Source: Campylorhamphus procurvoides
Lineage: Eukaryota; Chordata; Aves; Passeriformes; Dendrocolaptidae
Direction of reading: 5' to 3'
Assembly: GCA_013396655.1 (NCBI GenBank)
Contig: WBMV01005970.1
Coordinates: forward strand, 396,733 to 460,732
DNA length: 64,000 nucleotides
In this document: positions 54,019 to 64,000 of the stretch, piece by piece
How positions within the stretch are numbered: position 1 is the first letter of the stretch
How the letters are laid out: each line of letters opens with the position of its first letter
Notes under the pieces: generated by a model
What the model was told of the DNA's origin: nothing
The model's database searches: none
What the model saw: the letters and a program-made list of their open reading frames with translations, nothing else
Position numbers and translations under genes: made by a program

Positions 54019-57000
54019 GTGATTGTGCCTTTAGCAAATGAAGACACATGGATGTTTCCAAAAGAGGCTGCTGTAGGCAGGTGCAAAGTAGGCAGTTACC
54101 TTGCAAAAATGGGGAGGTGGGGAGAGAGGAAGGGAAAAATAAGCCAGATGAAAGCAGGGACTGTGCTGAAAGTGCCTTCTATTTATGATCACACAAGGTC
54201 AACAATAATCCCCACAGCTACAAGCACATAAAAATTGATTCTTTCGTGAAGAGATTGATGGATTTGTGGTCAAGGCATATTCCCTGATCCTGCTGCCCTC
54301 GACATTGCTGGAATTTATGGAGGTGGTGGTGTTTCTCTGTAGAGGACTAAATAACTCCTCAAAAAGTGACCACTTGCATTTCAGACACGAGGCCCTGGGA
54401 AGTTGCTGTAAATAAAGGAAATCCTTCTTGCAGCTGCAGGTCTGTATTTCCAGAGGGGAGCAGCTGCCTGCTGTGGGTCGAGGCTCTTCATCCTGCCTCA
54501 AAACTTGGTGTGAGGTGAGTGGGGGAATCCTCACATTTCTGCACGAAATCTCCCCTCGTCACCTTGGAGAGGTGAGATTTATGGAGGTCACATCCCACCC
54601 AAGGCCAGTGCAAGGCAGACCCCATGAGGCTAAAGAAGAGACAAGGTTTTCTAAAGCCTCCAGCTCCTTCCCCAACACTTCCCAAACAAGCTCATCTCGC
54701 CACTCAGATGTCAGCTGGAAATCTTCTTCGTTTCTTGATTTTAAAAATACCCAGCTTTAAAGCTGCAGCGTCTGAAACCATGTTGTTTTTCCACAAGTGG
54801 CAGGAAGCTGCCAGAGAAAGCCCATTTATTTTTCACAGCTTCATCCCTGCAGCTCTTAAATCCTTGGCACTACTGAATTCCTGAGAAGTTAACTGGATGT
54901 ACAAACAGCACGTGCAGCTGTAACATCCCAGTGAGGAGTCTGTGCTCTGTACCTCTCATCTGGTCACCAGGCAGCTTTAGGTGTGCCCTAAAGGCATTTC
55001 TGCCAGTCCTTCTGCACAATTCCATCACACTGAGTGTGTTATATAAACTGCTGCCACGCAGAGGGATCCAGGCAGTGGGTTTGGGAGGTTGGGCAGGGAT
55101 GGGCTGGTGGGGATGTGCGAGGAGAATCAATGCCAGGCTTTTGAACGACCACGCACGTATCCAACAAAGCTTTTTAAAAGCCCTTCAGGCAGCAGTGGGC
55201 TCCCTCTGCCTCACGTGATGGGCTTTGGCATGCCAGAAATAGGGATCCGTGGAAGTGCTGCTGCCACGCTCAAGGAGTGCTTGTTGTTCATCCCTGCTGT
55301 GTTGGGGGGGGTTCTCCAAATAAAGGTGTGAGGTTGGATTGTGGCTTTACAGCCTGTGGTCCTGCACACCCTTCCCTGCTGAGGGCTCTGCTGTGGCCAT
55401 GGAGGGTCCCAGTGGGCTTCTTTCCTCTCTAGTGTCCACTCTGCCTCCAGACATCCCCTTGTGTTGCCGTGGAGAGATGTCTATCACTGCTGTGTCACCA
55501 CAGAATGAGACAGGCAGTAAATAAGGTCAGCTGGAAAGGAGCAGAGGAGCTCACAGCCACCAGAGGTGAACACGAAGTGGCCCTAGCGTGGGCAGAAATG
55601 TCACGTTCAGAGATGTTGCTGGGAGATGTCAGAGTTGCTTTGTGCTGCTGCTGGAGTTGTGCCACTCACCTGCCAGCTCAGTGTGGGACCCTGGGCTCTG
55701 TTCTGTGGACCTGGAGCTCCATGTGCTGGATGGGAGCAGCCCCCATGATGTCCCCTGAGCTGCCCCAGAGCCCAAGGCCCCTGCAAACATATCTTCAGGT
55801 GGCAGGGATGCAGGCAGTTGGCTCAATCCCCTCTTTGACCCAAATTTCAGCCTTTTTGGAGCAGCACTGAGCTTCTCTGCGAGGGCTGTGCAGCCACTTG
55901 CTCTCAACTCGCACGCAAACACTTGATGGGAGGCTGTTGCCTTTTTGCAAGCCCTCCCAGCTGGAAAACACTGCAGTGGGGTTTGCTGTGGCTTCCCTCC
56001 TCACAGTGGTGCTGAGCAGATACCGCAGAACATCCCTCACGGAGGGATCACATCCTCCACACAGCCACCTGCCCTTTGGCTTTGTGATTTTGGGACCTGC
56101 TGGAAGGGTGGGAAGCACCAACCAGGATTACAAAACAGCAGTGAGGGAAATGCCAGGGAGCCTTGGCCAGCCCTGGGCATTAAAATGCCATGGTTTTTCA
56201 TCCCCTGGTATCCCCCCTGCAGCGCCTCAGCCCACAACAAACCCTTCCTCTGCTGAGCAGCAATCCCACACAAATCCTTCAGTATAAAGCTGCTTCCCAG
56301 AGTGGTTTTAATAAACCTTGGGTGAAGCCTGGTGATGTCTGCTCCAGTTCCCTGTGCATCCCAGCACTAAAGAAGCCCATATTTTCCTCTGCCCTCCTGG
56401 AGCAGCTCTGGCAGCTGCGAGCAGAGGTCACCAGTGAGGCTCTGTGCTCCCTGCCAGGCTGGCAAACCAGCTCCTGGTCCCAATTTAACCTCCTCCTCCT
56501 TCCTACGAGTGGGTAAACAGAAAAACCATTTCCCTCTTCACCTCCAGCCCAGGCTCTCTGGGCTCCTGCTGCCAGATGGCAGCGAGCAAAGGCTTTTCTG
56601 CCCATCTCTCCTGCCACGTGGCAGCCAAAGGAGGAGAAACTCTTTCCCAAGCATCTCTGCAGTGCTTTGCACCATCTGCAGCAGGAGCCCGTGGGGGCTC
56701 GGCCAGTTGCTCAAGGCACTGCCTGAATAAGCAGCATCCTTCCTAAAAGTGAAATTGGAAGCAAGGGGAGCTGGATCAGAGGCGATGGGGGGGTGTGTGG
56801 GAACGTGCTGCCTTCCCTGCATGCAGCCAGGGGAGATCTCCATGGTATCACTTCTTTTCTCCATCTCCCTTTGCTCTTTTCCCAGTGTCTTTTGATGGGT
56901 GTTCAAAGCATTCTGGCCTCAGAAGGCACGCTGTAGGTGGCTTTTATAGGTGGCTGTAAGTTACCTGCTGGAAGAGCCTCAACATGAGTGTCTACTGCCT

Positions 57001-57773
57001 GCAAATGCTCTTGTGCTCAATTTCTTTGAGGCTGTTGCAACTTTACCATATTTTGGTTGACCAGGGAAAGCTCAACCTGGGCCAAAGAGCAGCCACGAGT
57101 CCTTCTGGGGGTGGCTGCTGGTCCCAGTGCTGGTTTGGAGGGAAGTGGGCAGAGAGGGGTCCTGCCCATCACCTCCCCCTCAGGGTTGAGCCCCAAGCCA
57201 TGGCCAGCTGTGGGAATGCTCATGTGCCCTGTCACTGTCACACGAGGGCATCAGGCCAGGAACAGCCGGGTGAAGGAACCTGTATCCCTGCTTGGCTTAT
57301 TTCCTGAAGGAAACAATCCAATTTTGCCCATGTTTTTTGTATTTGCTTTAGTTTTGAACAGGTTTTTTTCTAACTGGGAAATGGGGGAAAGCATCCTGCT
57401 TTGTGAGGGGGTAACTAATGGACCCCAGAGCAAGGAATGCTCAGAAAACACACTGTATGATGTGGTGGCAACTGAGAGCTGGCATTCCTAAAGCTCAGTT
57501 CATGCTCTGTGAGCAGCAGAAGGGTTAGTCCCTGTGCTGCAGGGAGGATGGGGGGCTCTTCCCTGCTGTTCTCCCAGTTTTAAATGAAAGCTGGGATGCT
57601 ACAGGGGACCCCAATGGTACCTGTGGCTCTGTGCAAAGTGCTGGTTAGGCAGCTCCCACAGGATCCCCAGCTTGAAGGCTGGGACCCATCACAGGAGGAA
57701 AAACAAAATCGTGTCTGTGTCAAAAGCAAGATCTGAAGCTGCTCCGCTGATTTCCCAGGTGAGATCCCTGCCA
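54019..57773. other. Intergenic, 3.8 kb, no recognised gene
   Basis: I see no repeat family, RNA gene or exon-like homology. AT-richer sequence at 54180-54420 may be old conserved non-coding DNA. Confidence 0.6.
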
Positions 57774-57902
57774 GTGTTTAAAAAGGATAAATGAGACGAC
57801 CTGGATAATTACAGGCCTGTCAACTCCACTTCGATCCAGGGCAAACTGATGGAGTGGCTGATGTGGGAATTGATTAATAAAGAATTAGAAGAGAATAACA
57901 TC
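57774..57902 (+). mobile_element. Ancient CR1/L3-type LINE reverse transcriptase fragment
   Basis: gacgacctggataattacag is followed by gcctgtcaactccacttcga and tccagggcaaactgatggag. In frame this reads DDLDNYRPVNSTSIQGKLME, the conserved RT motif NYRPVxLTSxxGKxxE of CR1/L3-clade LINEs, and continues into gattaataaagaattagaag (INKELEE). The copy is short and has lost the rest of the ORF. Confidence 0.75.
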
Positions 57903-60537
57903 AGTAAATGAAAGGGAAGTTGTGTCTCTCAACAGGTTGAAGGCAGGAGGTTTTGCAGAAGCAGCTTTCTGGGGCAAAGCTGGCTGGTTTGGAGAGTGGG
58001 TTTGTGTGAAATGTTTCACTTGGAAGACAAACAGAGTCAAAATCAGCGTGACCAGCCCAGCAGGGCACAGGGTGTTGTGCCACCCAGCTGGATGCCAGCG
58101 TGGGGCATGAGGTTGCTATGCCCGTTGTCTCCATCCCATCCCAGCTTCAAGCTGTGCCCCTCTGGACAAACAGAGTCCCCTCCAGCATCCCATTGGAGTC
58201 ACGTTCTCCTGGCCACGCAGGGACCAAGCACAGAGCTGCTCTGGGGTGACCTGAGGACAGAAAACACCAGGAAAACCTGTTCCTGCCCTGCTCCCTCCAG
58301 CATTGGGTATCCCCCCGTGTTTTTTCGGGCTCCTTGCAGCCAGGGAGGGACGGCAGCATCCGTGCAGGATCCATCCCAGTGCTGGCTGCAGTGCTTGCCT
58401 CCCTTTCCAGTTGCCATAGGAACAGACAAAGGCCTCTAAAGCATCGCAGTGGGGTGCGTGTCTAGGTCATGCTGTGGAGCAGGCAACCATTTTATAGTGA
58501 TAATAAATTCAGGGAATTGGGAATTTGGCCGAAGTAGCACGCAAGGAAAGGGCTTGAAAAGGCAGAATGGAGACAAATGAATGAAAATAATTTTATGACA
58601 AATGGCTGTACGTTGTGCTAGACCTCACTGAAATCCTTCTCCGGAGTTCAGGCGAAAGGGCCCGGGAACACAGATTGGAAGGAATTATTTGTCCCTGAAG
58701 CCTGAAGAGAGAAAGGCAGAGGCAGAACCTGAAAGTGTTTAGGGACTATTGGATTTCAAAAACCTTGGTTATCTTCAGTCCCTGCGCTGTCTGGCTGTGA
58801 ATTACTGCTGGCCAAAGATTTACCATCCCTCCATTTGTGTGACAGGAACCGGAGAGGCACCAAATCATCGGAGACAAGAGCTGGCCAAGCAGAGACAACC
58901 CTCTGAAGGTCATTGAGAATCTGCTGGAAACGTCTGCATGGGGAATGGGGTCTCTACAGAGCCCCAAAGGTCTCCCAAAGCAGCACAGGGCTGGGGAGGT
59001 CCCCCTGGATCTTGGGAAGCTCCTGGGTCAGCTGGTGTTGGCAGAAGGTTGATTTCTGGAGCTCTCACTAGTGTGTTCATGCTCAGCTGATCCTCTCCTG
59101 CATTGTGGGGTGGAGATGCTCTCACGCTCCAGCCCAGGATGCTGCTCTGTGCTCTCCACCATCCCAGCAAATTCCCCCAATTTCCTGCCAGACCTACGTG
59201 CTGGGCAGCACCTTCTGAGCTTCTTTTCCCCAGCCTGGTGAAGCAGAAGCAAACTCTTTGCCAAGACACTCTTTGCTGACAGAGCCCACCCCTCTGTGTT
59301 CACACCAGCTTTAACACATCCAGTTTCTACAGGGAGAGCGTGGCCGTGGGAAAACACGTGGGCAGCTGGTGTGGGAGATGGTGGCAGGTCACTGCCTAGA
59401 GCTGGCACCCAGGGCAGCAGTGGCCTTGCACGCCCTGATGAGGATGAGGGGGCTGGAAAATGGGTGGGATCGGGCATAACAGGCAATCTTTGGGTTTTCC
59501 AAGCCCTCGGGGTACTAACAAAGGAGGCAGGGCTGGTGGGTGAGGCAGCCCCCTGTTCTCCCCAGCCCAGCACTGGTGCCATGGCATAGCAAGCTCAATG
59601 AAGCCCAAGCAGGAATCCTCCTCCCCAAACCCTTCTCCATCCTTCCCCCTAATTGAGCTGAGATTTGAAATGCGTTTTATCTCCCTGTGTCCTCTTGGCT
59701 TCAAGAAGCAGAATTTCTCATGCTGATTTAAGCACCTCATTATGTCAAACAAGTTCAGATTATTTCGAGGATGGCTAATAGGTGCCAATTTATACCTCCT
59801 GGCAGCACAAGGCCTGTGCTTTGCCTTAGCACTGAGTTTTGGCAAGACAAAGAAAGCCTTGGGCTGGTGCTTCATGCAGCAAACAAGTATCAGCTGGGAC
59901 CTGGGACATCTGGTGCCAGTGCTTTTGCTTTCAGCTGATGCCCAGTTTGGTTTAACAAGGCAATGGTGAGAACTAAAGAAATTACTGAGCTGGGATGTGG
60001 CCAGAGCTCAAGTCAGGCAGGCACCAAAATCTGCAGCGACTCATCCCTGCTGCTGCATCCTCCAGCAAGGAGCCAGCTTTGGGGTCTGCTACCTCCTGGG
60101 ATGACCCCTTCCCAAGGCTGGGTGGTGCAAAGGTGCCTCTCACCCTTCCCAAATTTCCACTTGTGTGTTCCAGCAGAAGGAATTAGACTCTCCCTGTCCT
60201 TCCATCAAGCCACCCACAGGAAAGAACAGGTCCTACAGCCCTGGCTACAGAGCACCTTTCCCCGTGCTGGCTTGAGGCATCTCCTGTCTTTTCTCATGGC
60301 AGGAGGATGATGGGGAGGTGAGGTGAAGCTCAGATGCTCAGGTGTTCTTTTGGAAGCACAGCAGGGACCTGATGGAGAGGATGGGGCAGGCACAGTTTGC
60401 TGTGGTTCCACTGCAGGTAATGGGCATCAAACTGGCCATGTCCCCCCTGTGCCCTGGGAGCCAGCACTGCCCTGGGGCATCCTGTGGGGATGGGTGGCCT
60501 TGTCCCTGGGCAGTCCCAAAGCAGGGAGGGCGTGGGG
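57903..60537. other. Intergenic, 2.6 kb, no recognised gene
   Basis: No gene is recognised. The stretch at about 58490-58720 is AT-rich with several preserved CpGs and could be a conserved regulatory element. Confidence 0.6.
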
Positions 60538-60600
60538 GTTGGAAAACACCTCTAAGATCATCCAATCAAACTGTTAACCCAGCAGATGTTCAGCTCCTGC
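60538..60600 (-). mobile_element. Short CR1 3' remnant, antisense
   Basis: gttggaaaacacctctaaga is followed by tcatccaatcaaactgttaa, a CR1 3' end of the older gttggaaaagacc type. About 60 bp are recognisable. Confidence 0.7.
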
Positions 60601-63600
60601 AGCCAGCTTGGCTGTTGGCATGTGGGTCCTTCTCCCAGAGGAGACAGTGGCATTTTTAGCATTTCTTTCTCTGGCATGGTCTCAGAGGGAGCCCCGGGTG
60701 ACAAGCCCAGACATTGCCTCTCCTCCAGAGCCAGCACTCTGGAAATGCTCTTCTTGGGTGGAGCAATTGATGCCAAGACACAAGGCTGGGCAACATGTGG
60801 GCAGGGGAGTTGAAACAAGCCCAAGTTCTGCAGCAGATGTGACATGGGAGGCCCAGCCCTGGGGTCTCACAGCTGGCTGGTGGTGGTGGATGCCCCTCTG
60901 AAGCCTCCTGCCTCTTCCAAGCAGGTGCTGGGAGCTATTCCCAGCCAAGCCAAAACACAGGGCATCTCATGCTGCTCACACCCAAGCCCCTTCCTTGGAG
61001 CAGCCTTAGGGAAGGGGAATGTTTGCTCTATTTCAGGTTTTGCTTTGTTCCAGAAAGCCTCCCCAACTGCACAGAGTGTCTGCCGCTATTTTGAGGTCCC
61101 TTTCCTTCCCCGCCATCCCCAGGGGCTCCTCGCTGAGCAGTGGAATAGAAAACAACAGATTATTGCTACATCTTGCTGAGCTTCTCTCTTTCACATGAAA
61201 GAAAGATGCTCTGGCTCGCTCGGGAGCGGGGGTGTGCTTTGGAAGGGAGTCAAAGCCAGACATGCCAGGAAGGAATCGGATTTTTTCCTGAACATCTTCC
61301 CAGGATGCAGCCACAGCCAGTGGGAAGGTGCCCCACCATGTCCCCTGGGCTGCCCCAGGTCATGATAAGATCCAAACCCCTCTCTTCAGACATCCCTTCA
61401 TCTGCTCCAAAAGGACCACGCTTCCCCCAGAGCAGTGGGGAGGACCACAGGAGCCTGGCATGGTGGGGTGTGAAGGCCTCACTGCTCCACACTGGTGGAG
61501 CAGTTTCCTGTGAAACTGGCATGTCCGACCCATAAAAATCTTGGGAAGGGGTGGATTTGGTGGCTGGGGGGAGTCAGGATTCCATGTCTCCACTCTGTGC
61601 CTCTGCATCATCCGTTGTTTCCTGAACATCATGGGTTGTGCATCACAATGGAGCATCAGCCATCACTCTGGTTCTTTCCTAGAATCCCTGACTCTCCTCA
61701 GGTCCCAGTTTTGTTTCCTTGACCCGTACAGTCAGGAGCAACTGTGGAACAAGTGTCTTTCCAAGCACATAGTGGTGGATGGAGCTGGGACTGGGAAGGA
61801 TTGAATGACCCTGGGCAGCTCTTGGAAGTTGTAATTTAGACTTTTTTAATCCACTCTTGGGGCTTGCAATTTAGGGTTTTTAATCCATGAGAGCTCAGCA
61901 CCACCCTGAGAGTCACAGATCCCCTGTCACTGTCCCACCATGTCCCACCACTTCCCACTGCACCCCTCGGAGTGCCAGGGCTGTCCCTCACCCTTCCCCA
62001 GCCCTTCCCAGGGTGGAAGGGCTTTTAAAGCTGAAGATCACGGAGCTGATTTATTTCAGCCACCTATTTTAATGGTTATTTATATTAGCAAAGCAGAGAT
62101 CTTGGTTTGAATGATCACCTTTGATCTTGTTTCTCATTTGTGGGTTTTATTTACTTTCTTAACTTGATTCTTATTTGTTGGTAACTTGCAACCTGCAGGT
62201 TTTATTCTTCTACAACTCCTCTATTTTGCTAAACAGAGAAAAACACTTTATGTGTGTGAGGTTACTTAAGCAATTATGTAGCTTGATGCACATTTAGAGC
62301 AATTCTTTGTGTTTGCATTTTATTATGTTATAATATAGGGAATGATGTATTTCTTTTTTATGAGATGGTTATTAATTTTAGACTCACAATGTATGCCATG
62401 GTCTATTTGGATGAAAATTGGTTTTCTATTTAAGATGCCCAAAACCAGCATCAAAGATGGTTTTTATTAGTTAAATAAAACTATTTAAAATGTGCTAGCT
62501 ACAGATGAAAAAATTAGCTTATCTGAGCGTGCATTTAAAACTGATTTCCTAAACAAGATAAGCACTACCCGCCAGGAGGGAGCTGAGTGCTTTGGGCCCA
62601 GCTTTCATATTCTTTATGGGCTTAAAATTAATCTATTACTTTGGGTTTATTCGCAGGCAGGAAAAGGCAAATGAGCTTTCCCATTTTTCCTCATCCCAAA
62701 CTCCTTGGGTCTGTAATGACTAAATTAGTGGGAAATATTGAAGCAGAAGGTATTTATTTTGCAGAGAGGTTTTTATTTTGCCTGCAGTTTCAGAGGGTGG
62801 CAATGCTGGTAGGTGCTGGATTCATCCCTTCAGCCTCTAAAACTTCAGGGATTTCAGGGCTCCTTTATAGAGCTGACAGCAACCACGTGCTGCTGCATGT
62901 TTTTATACAAGCTACTTAAATTACAGTGGGTTACATTTCAACAATAAACTCGACTTTTAATAAAAAAAGATAAAGAGAAACTGCTCTAAAAGTAGAAACA
63001 CTCCAAAAATAAAGGTGGAAACCCAACGTGGCAGAGCAGGCAGGGAGCATTCAGCCCCTAATCTTTGCAGACACTGAAATTATTGCCATGATTTGCCTTG
63101 CCACAGCACTGAGTCCAGTCCATAACTTCTATTTCTCCTTCCCAGGCAGGGGAATTTGTCCCCATTTGCAGGTCAGAGCGACAGTAATTGCCCACCACTG
63201 CCTGCCTGGGGTTTGCACTTTAACAATCCCACACAATATAAATGGCCTCGTGTTGTTATCAGCACTTTTCTGATCCGGTGGGTTATATTATCTCATGGAA
63301 AAGAATTCCGTGGATTGCACACAAAGAGGGACACGGACCATCCTAGTAAAGACAATAAATTATCTGCATCATGCTAATAAAAATGCCCCCTGGGTGGGTA
63401 ACCTCTGTCCTTTTGGGAGAGGTTGGAGTTGTTTTCAGGGCACATCCTGTAGCTTTGCCCCTAAAGGGAGCGATGCTGGAAGGAATTCCCAGTGTTGTGT
63501 CCCCCTTGGGAGAGGGGGAATTATTTGGCATTTCCAAGGATGTGATTCCTGTGAGCTCAGGGGTGCCAGAGGACCAGCCTCGGTCCCCACCACAACCTGA

Positions 63601-64000
63601 GGATGTTTTGGGAGCTCCTCATGGATCTGGCTGCTGCTGCACCATCTGCCTCCCTCCCTGGGCAGCGCTCCCACTGCAAGAATTTAATAATGAAAAAAAG
63701 GCAAAAGAAGGAAAACAGGAAAACAAGGCACTTCTGTGCTCTCGTTTCTCCAGCAACTGGCAGCAGTTTCATGTGTATATATCGCTAATGCTGTTTTATG
63801 AGCTCCAGCCCTACTGGCATAATTTTTTTAAAATCCCTTTTCCAGTGTAATTGCTGTTTGTTTTGTCATTTCTCAGTGGACAATTACAGTTCAAAACCAA
63901 GAGTGCCTTTGAAGATTGCAGGCAGTGAGTTCGGGCTTCATTAACACACTATTAATACTCCATCGAAACACACTTGAACTCCACCTGCCTGGGGCCTGGG
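60601..64000. other. Intergenic, 3.4 kb, AT-rich toward the end
   Basis: No exon, RNA gene or repeat is recognised. The stretch 62040-63000 is markedly AT-rich compared with the rest of the window and contains many homeobox-type TAAT cores. The last 120 bases are also AT-rich. In mammals the gene after MGAT5B is SEC14L1, but none of its exons is seen here. Confidence 0.6.

Noticed and set aside
53310..54086. Minus-strand open frame, 258 codons
   Set aside because: Much of it is the reverse complement of a CR1 3' end, which encodes no protein in that orientation.
40911..64000. Search for SEC14L1, the gene after MGAT5B in mammals
   Set aside because: No sequence resembling its start (MVQKYQSPVRVYKYPFEL) or later exons was found in the window.

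Overview
The window comes from a vertebrate nuclear genome, almost certainly a bird. It carries many CR1 retrotransposon 3' ends (the TTTGGGTTGGAAGGGACC signature), introns are short to moderate, and exons are GC-rich within AT-richer non-coding DNA. The species cannot be told from the sequence.

One protein-coding gene is recognisable: MGAT5B (GnT-Vb / GnT-IX), the brain-enriched paralogue of MGAT5. It encodes alpha-1,6-mannosylglycoprotein 6-beta-N-acetylglucosaminyltransferase B of family GT18 and lies on the plus strand. Sixteen coding exons were placed by protein homology and splice sites, from 1896 to the stop codon at 40483-40485. They give 735 residues after a split first codon, with every intron phase consistent. 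The exon(s) for the cytoplasmic tail, membrane anchor and first stem residues lie upstream of the window. The exons encode, in order: the stem (1896-13084), the N-terminal lumenal domain (14527-15632), the catalytic GT-B domains (16247-32312), a conserved C-terminal segment (38415-38489), a fast-evolving Pro/Ser-rich linker with a Cys-rich segment (38928-39202), and the Cys-rich C-terminus (40287-40485).

Two splicing features stand out. A 6-nt microexon (28105-28110, Leu-Gln) supplies two residues that I recall in mammalian MGAT5B and that are absent from MGAT5. The intron starting at 30648 has a GC donor. A 49-bp exact tandem duplication also sits directly upstream of the exon at 26524.

Layout: 1-1895 is intron; 1896-40485 is the MGAT5B body, with three large introns (2041-11938, 16417-25450, 32313-38414); about 40486-40910 is a probable 3' UTR with AU-rich elements; and about 40910-64000 is some 23 kb with no gene I can recognise. 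That flank holds CR1 copies, an older LINE fragment and AT-rich stretches that could be regulatory. I found no tRNA, rRNA, CRISPR array or intact mobile element.
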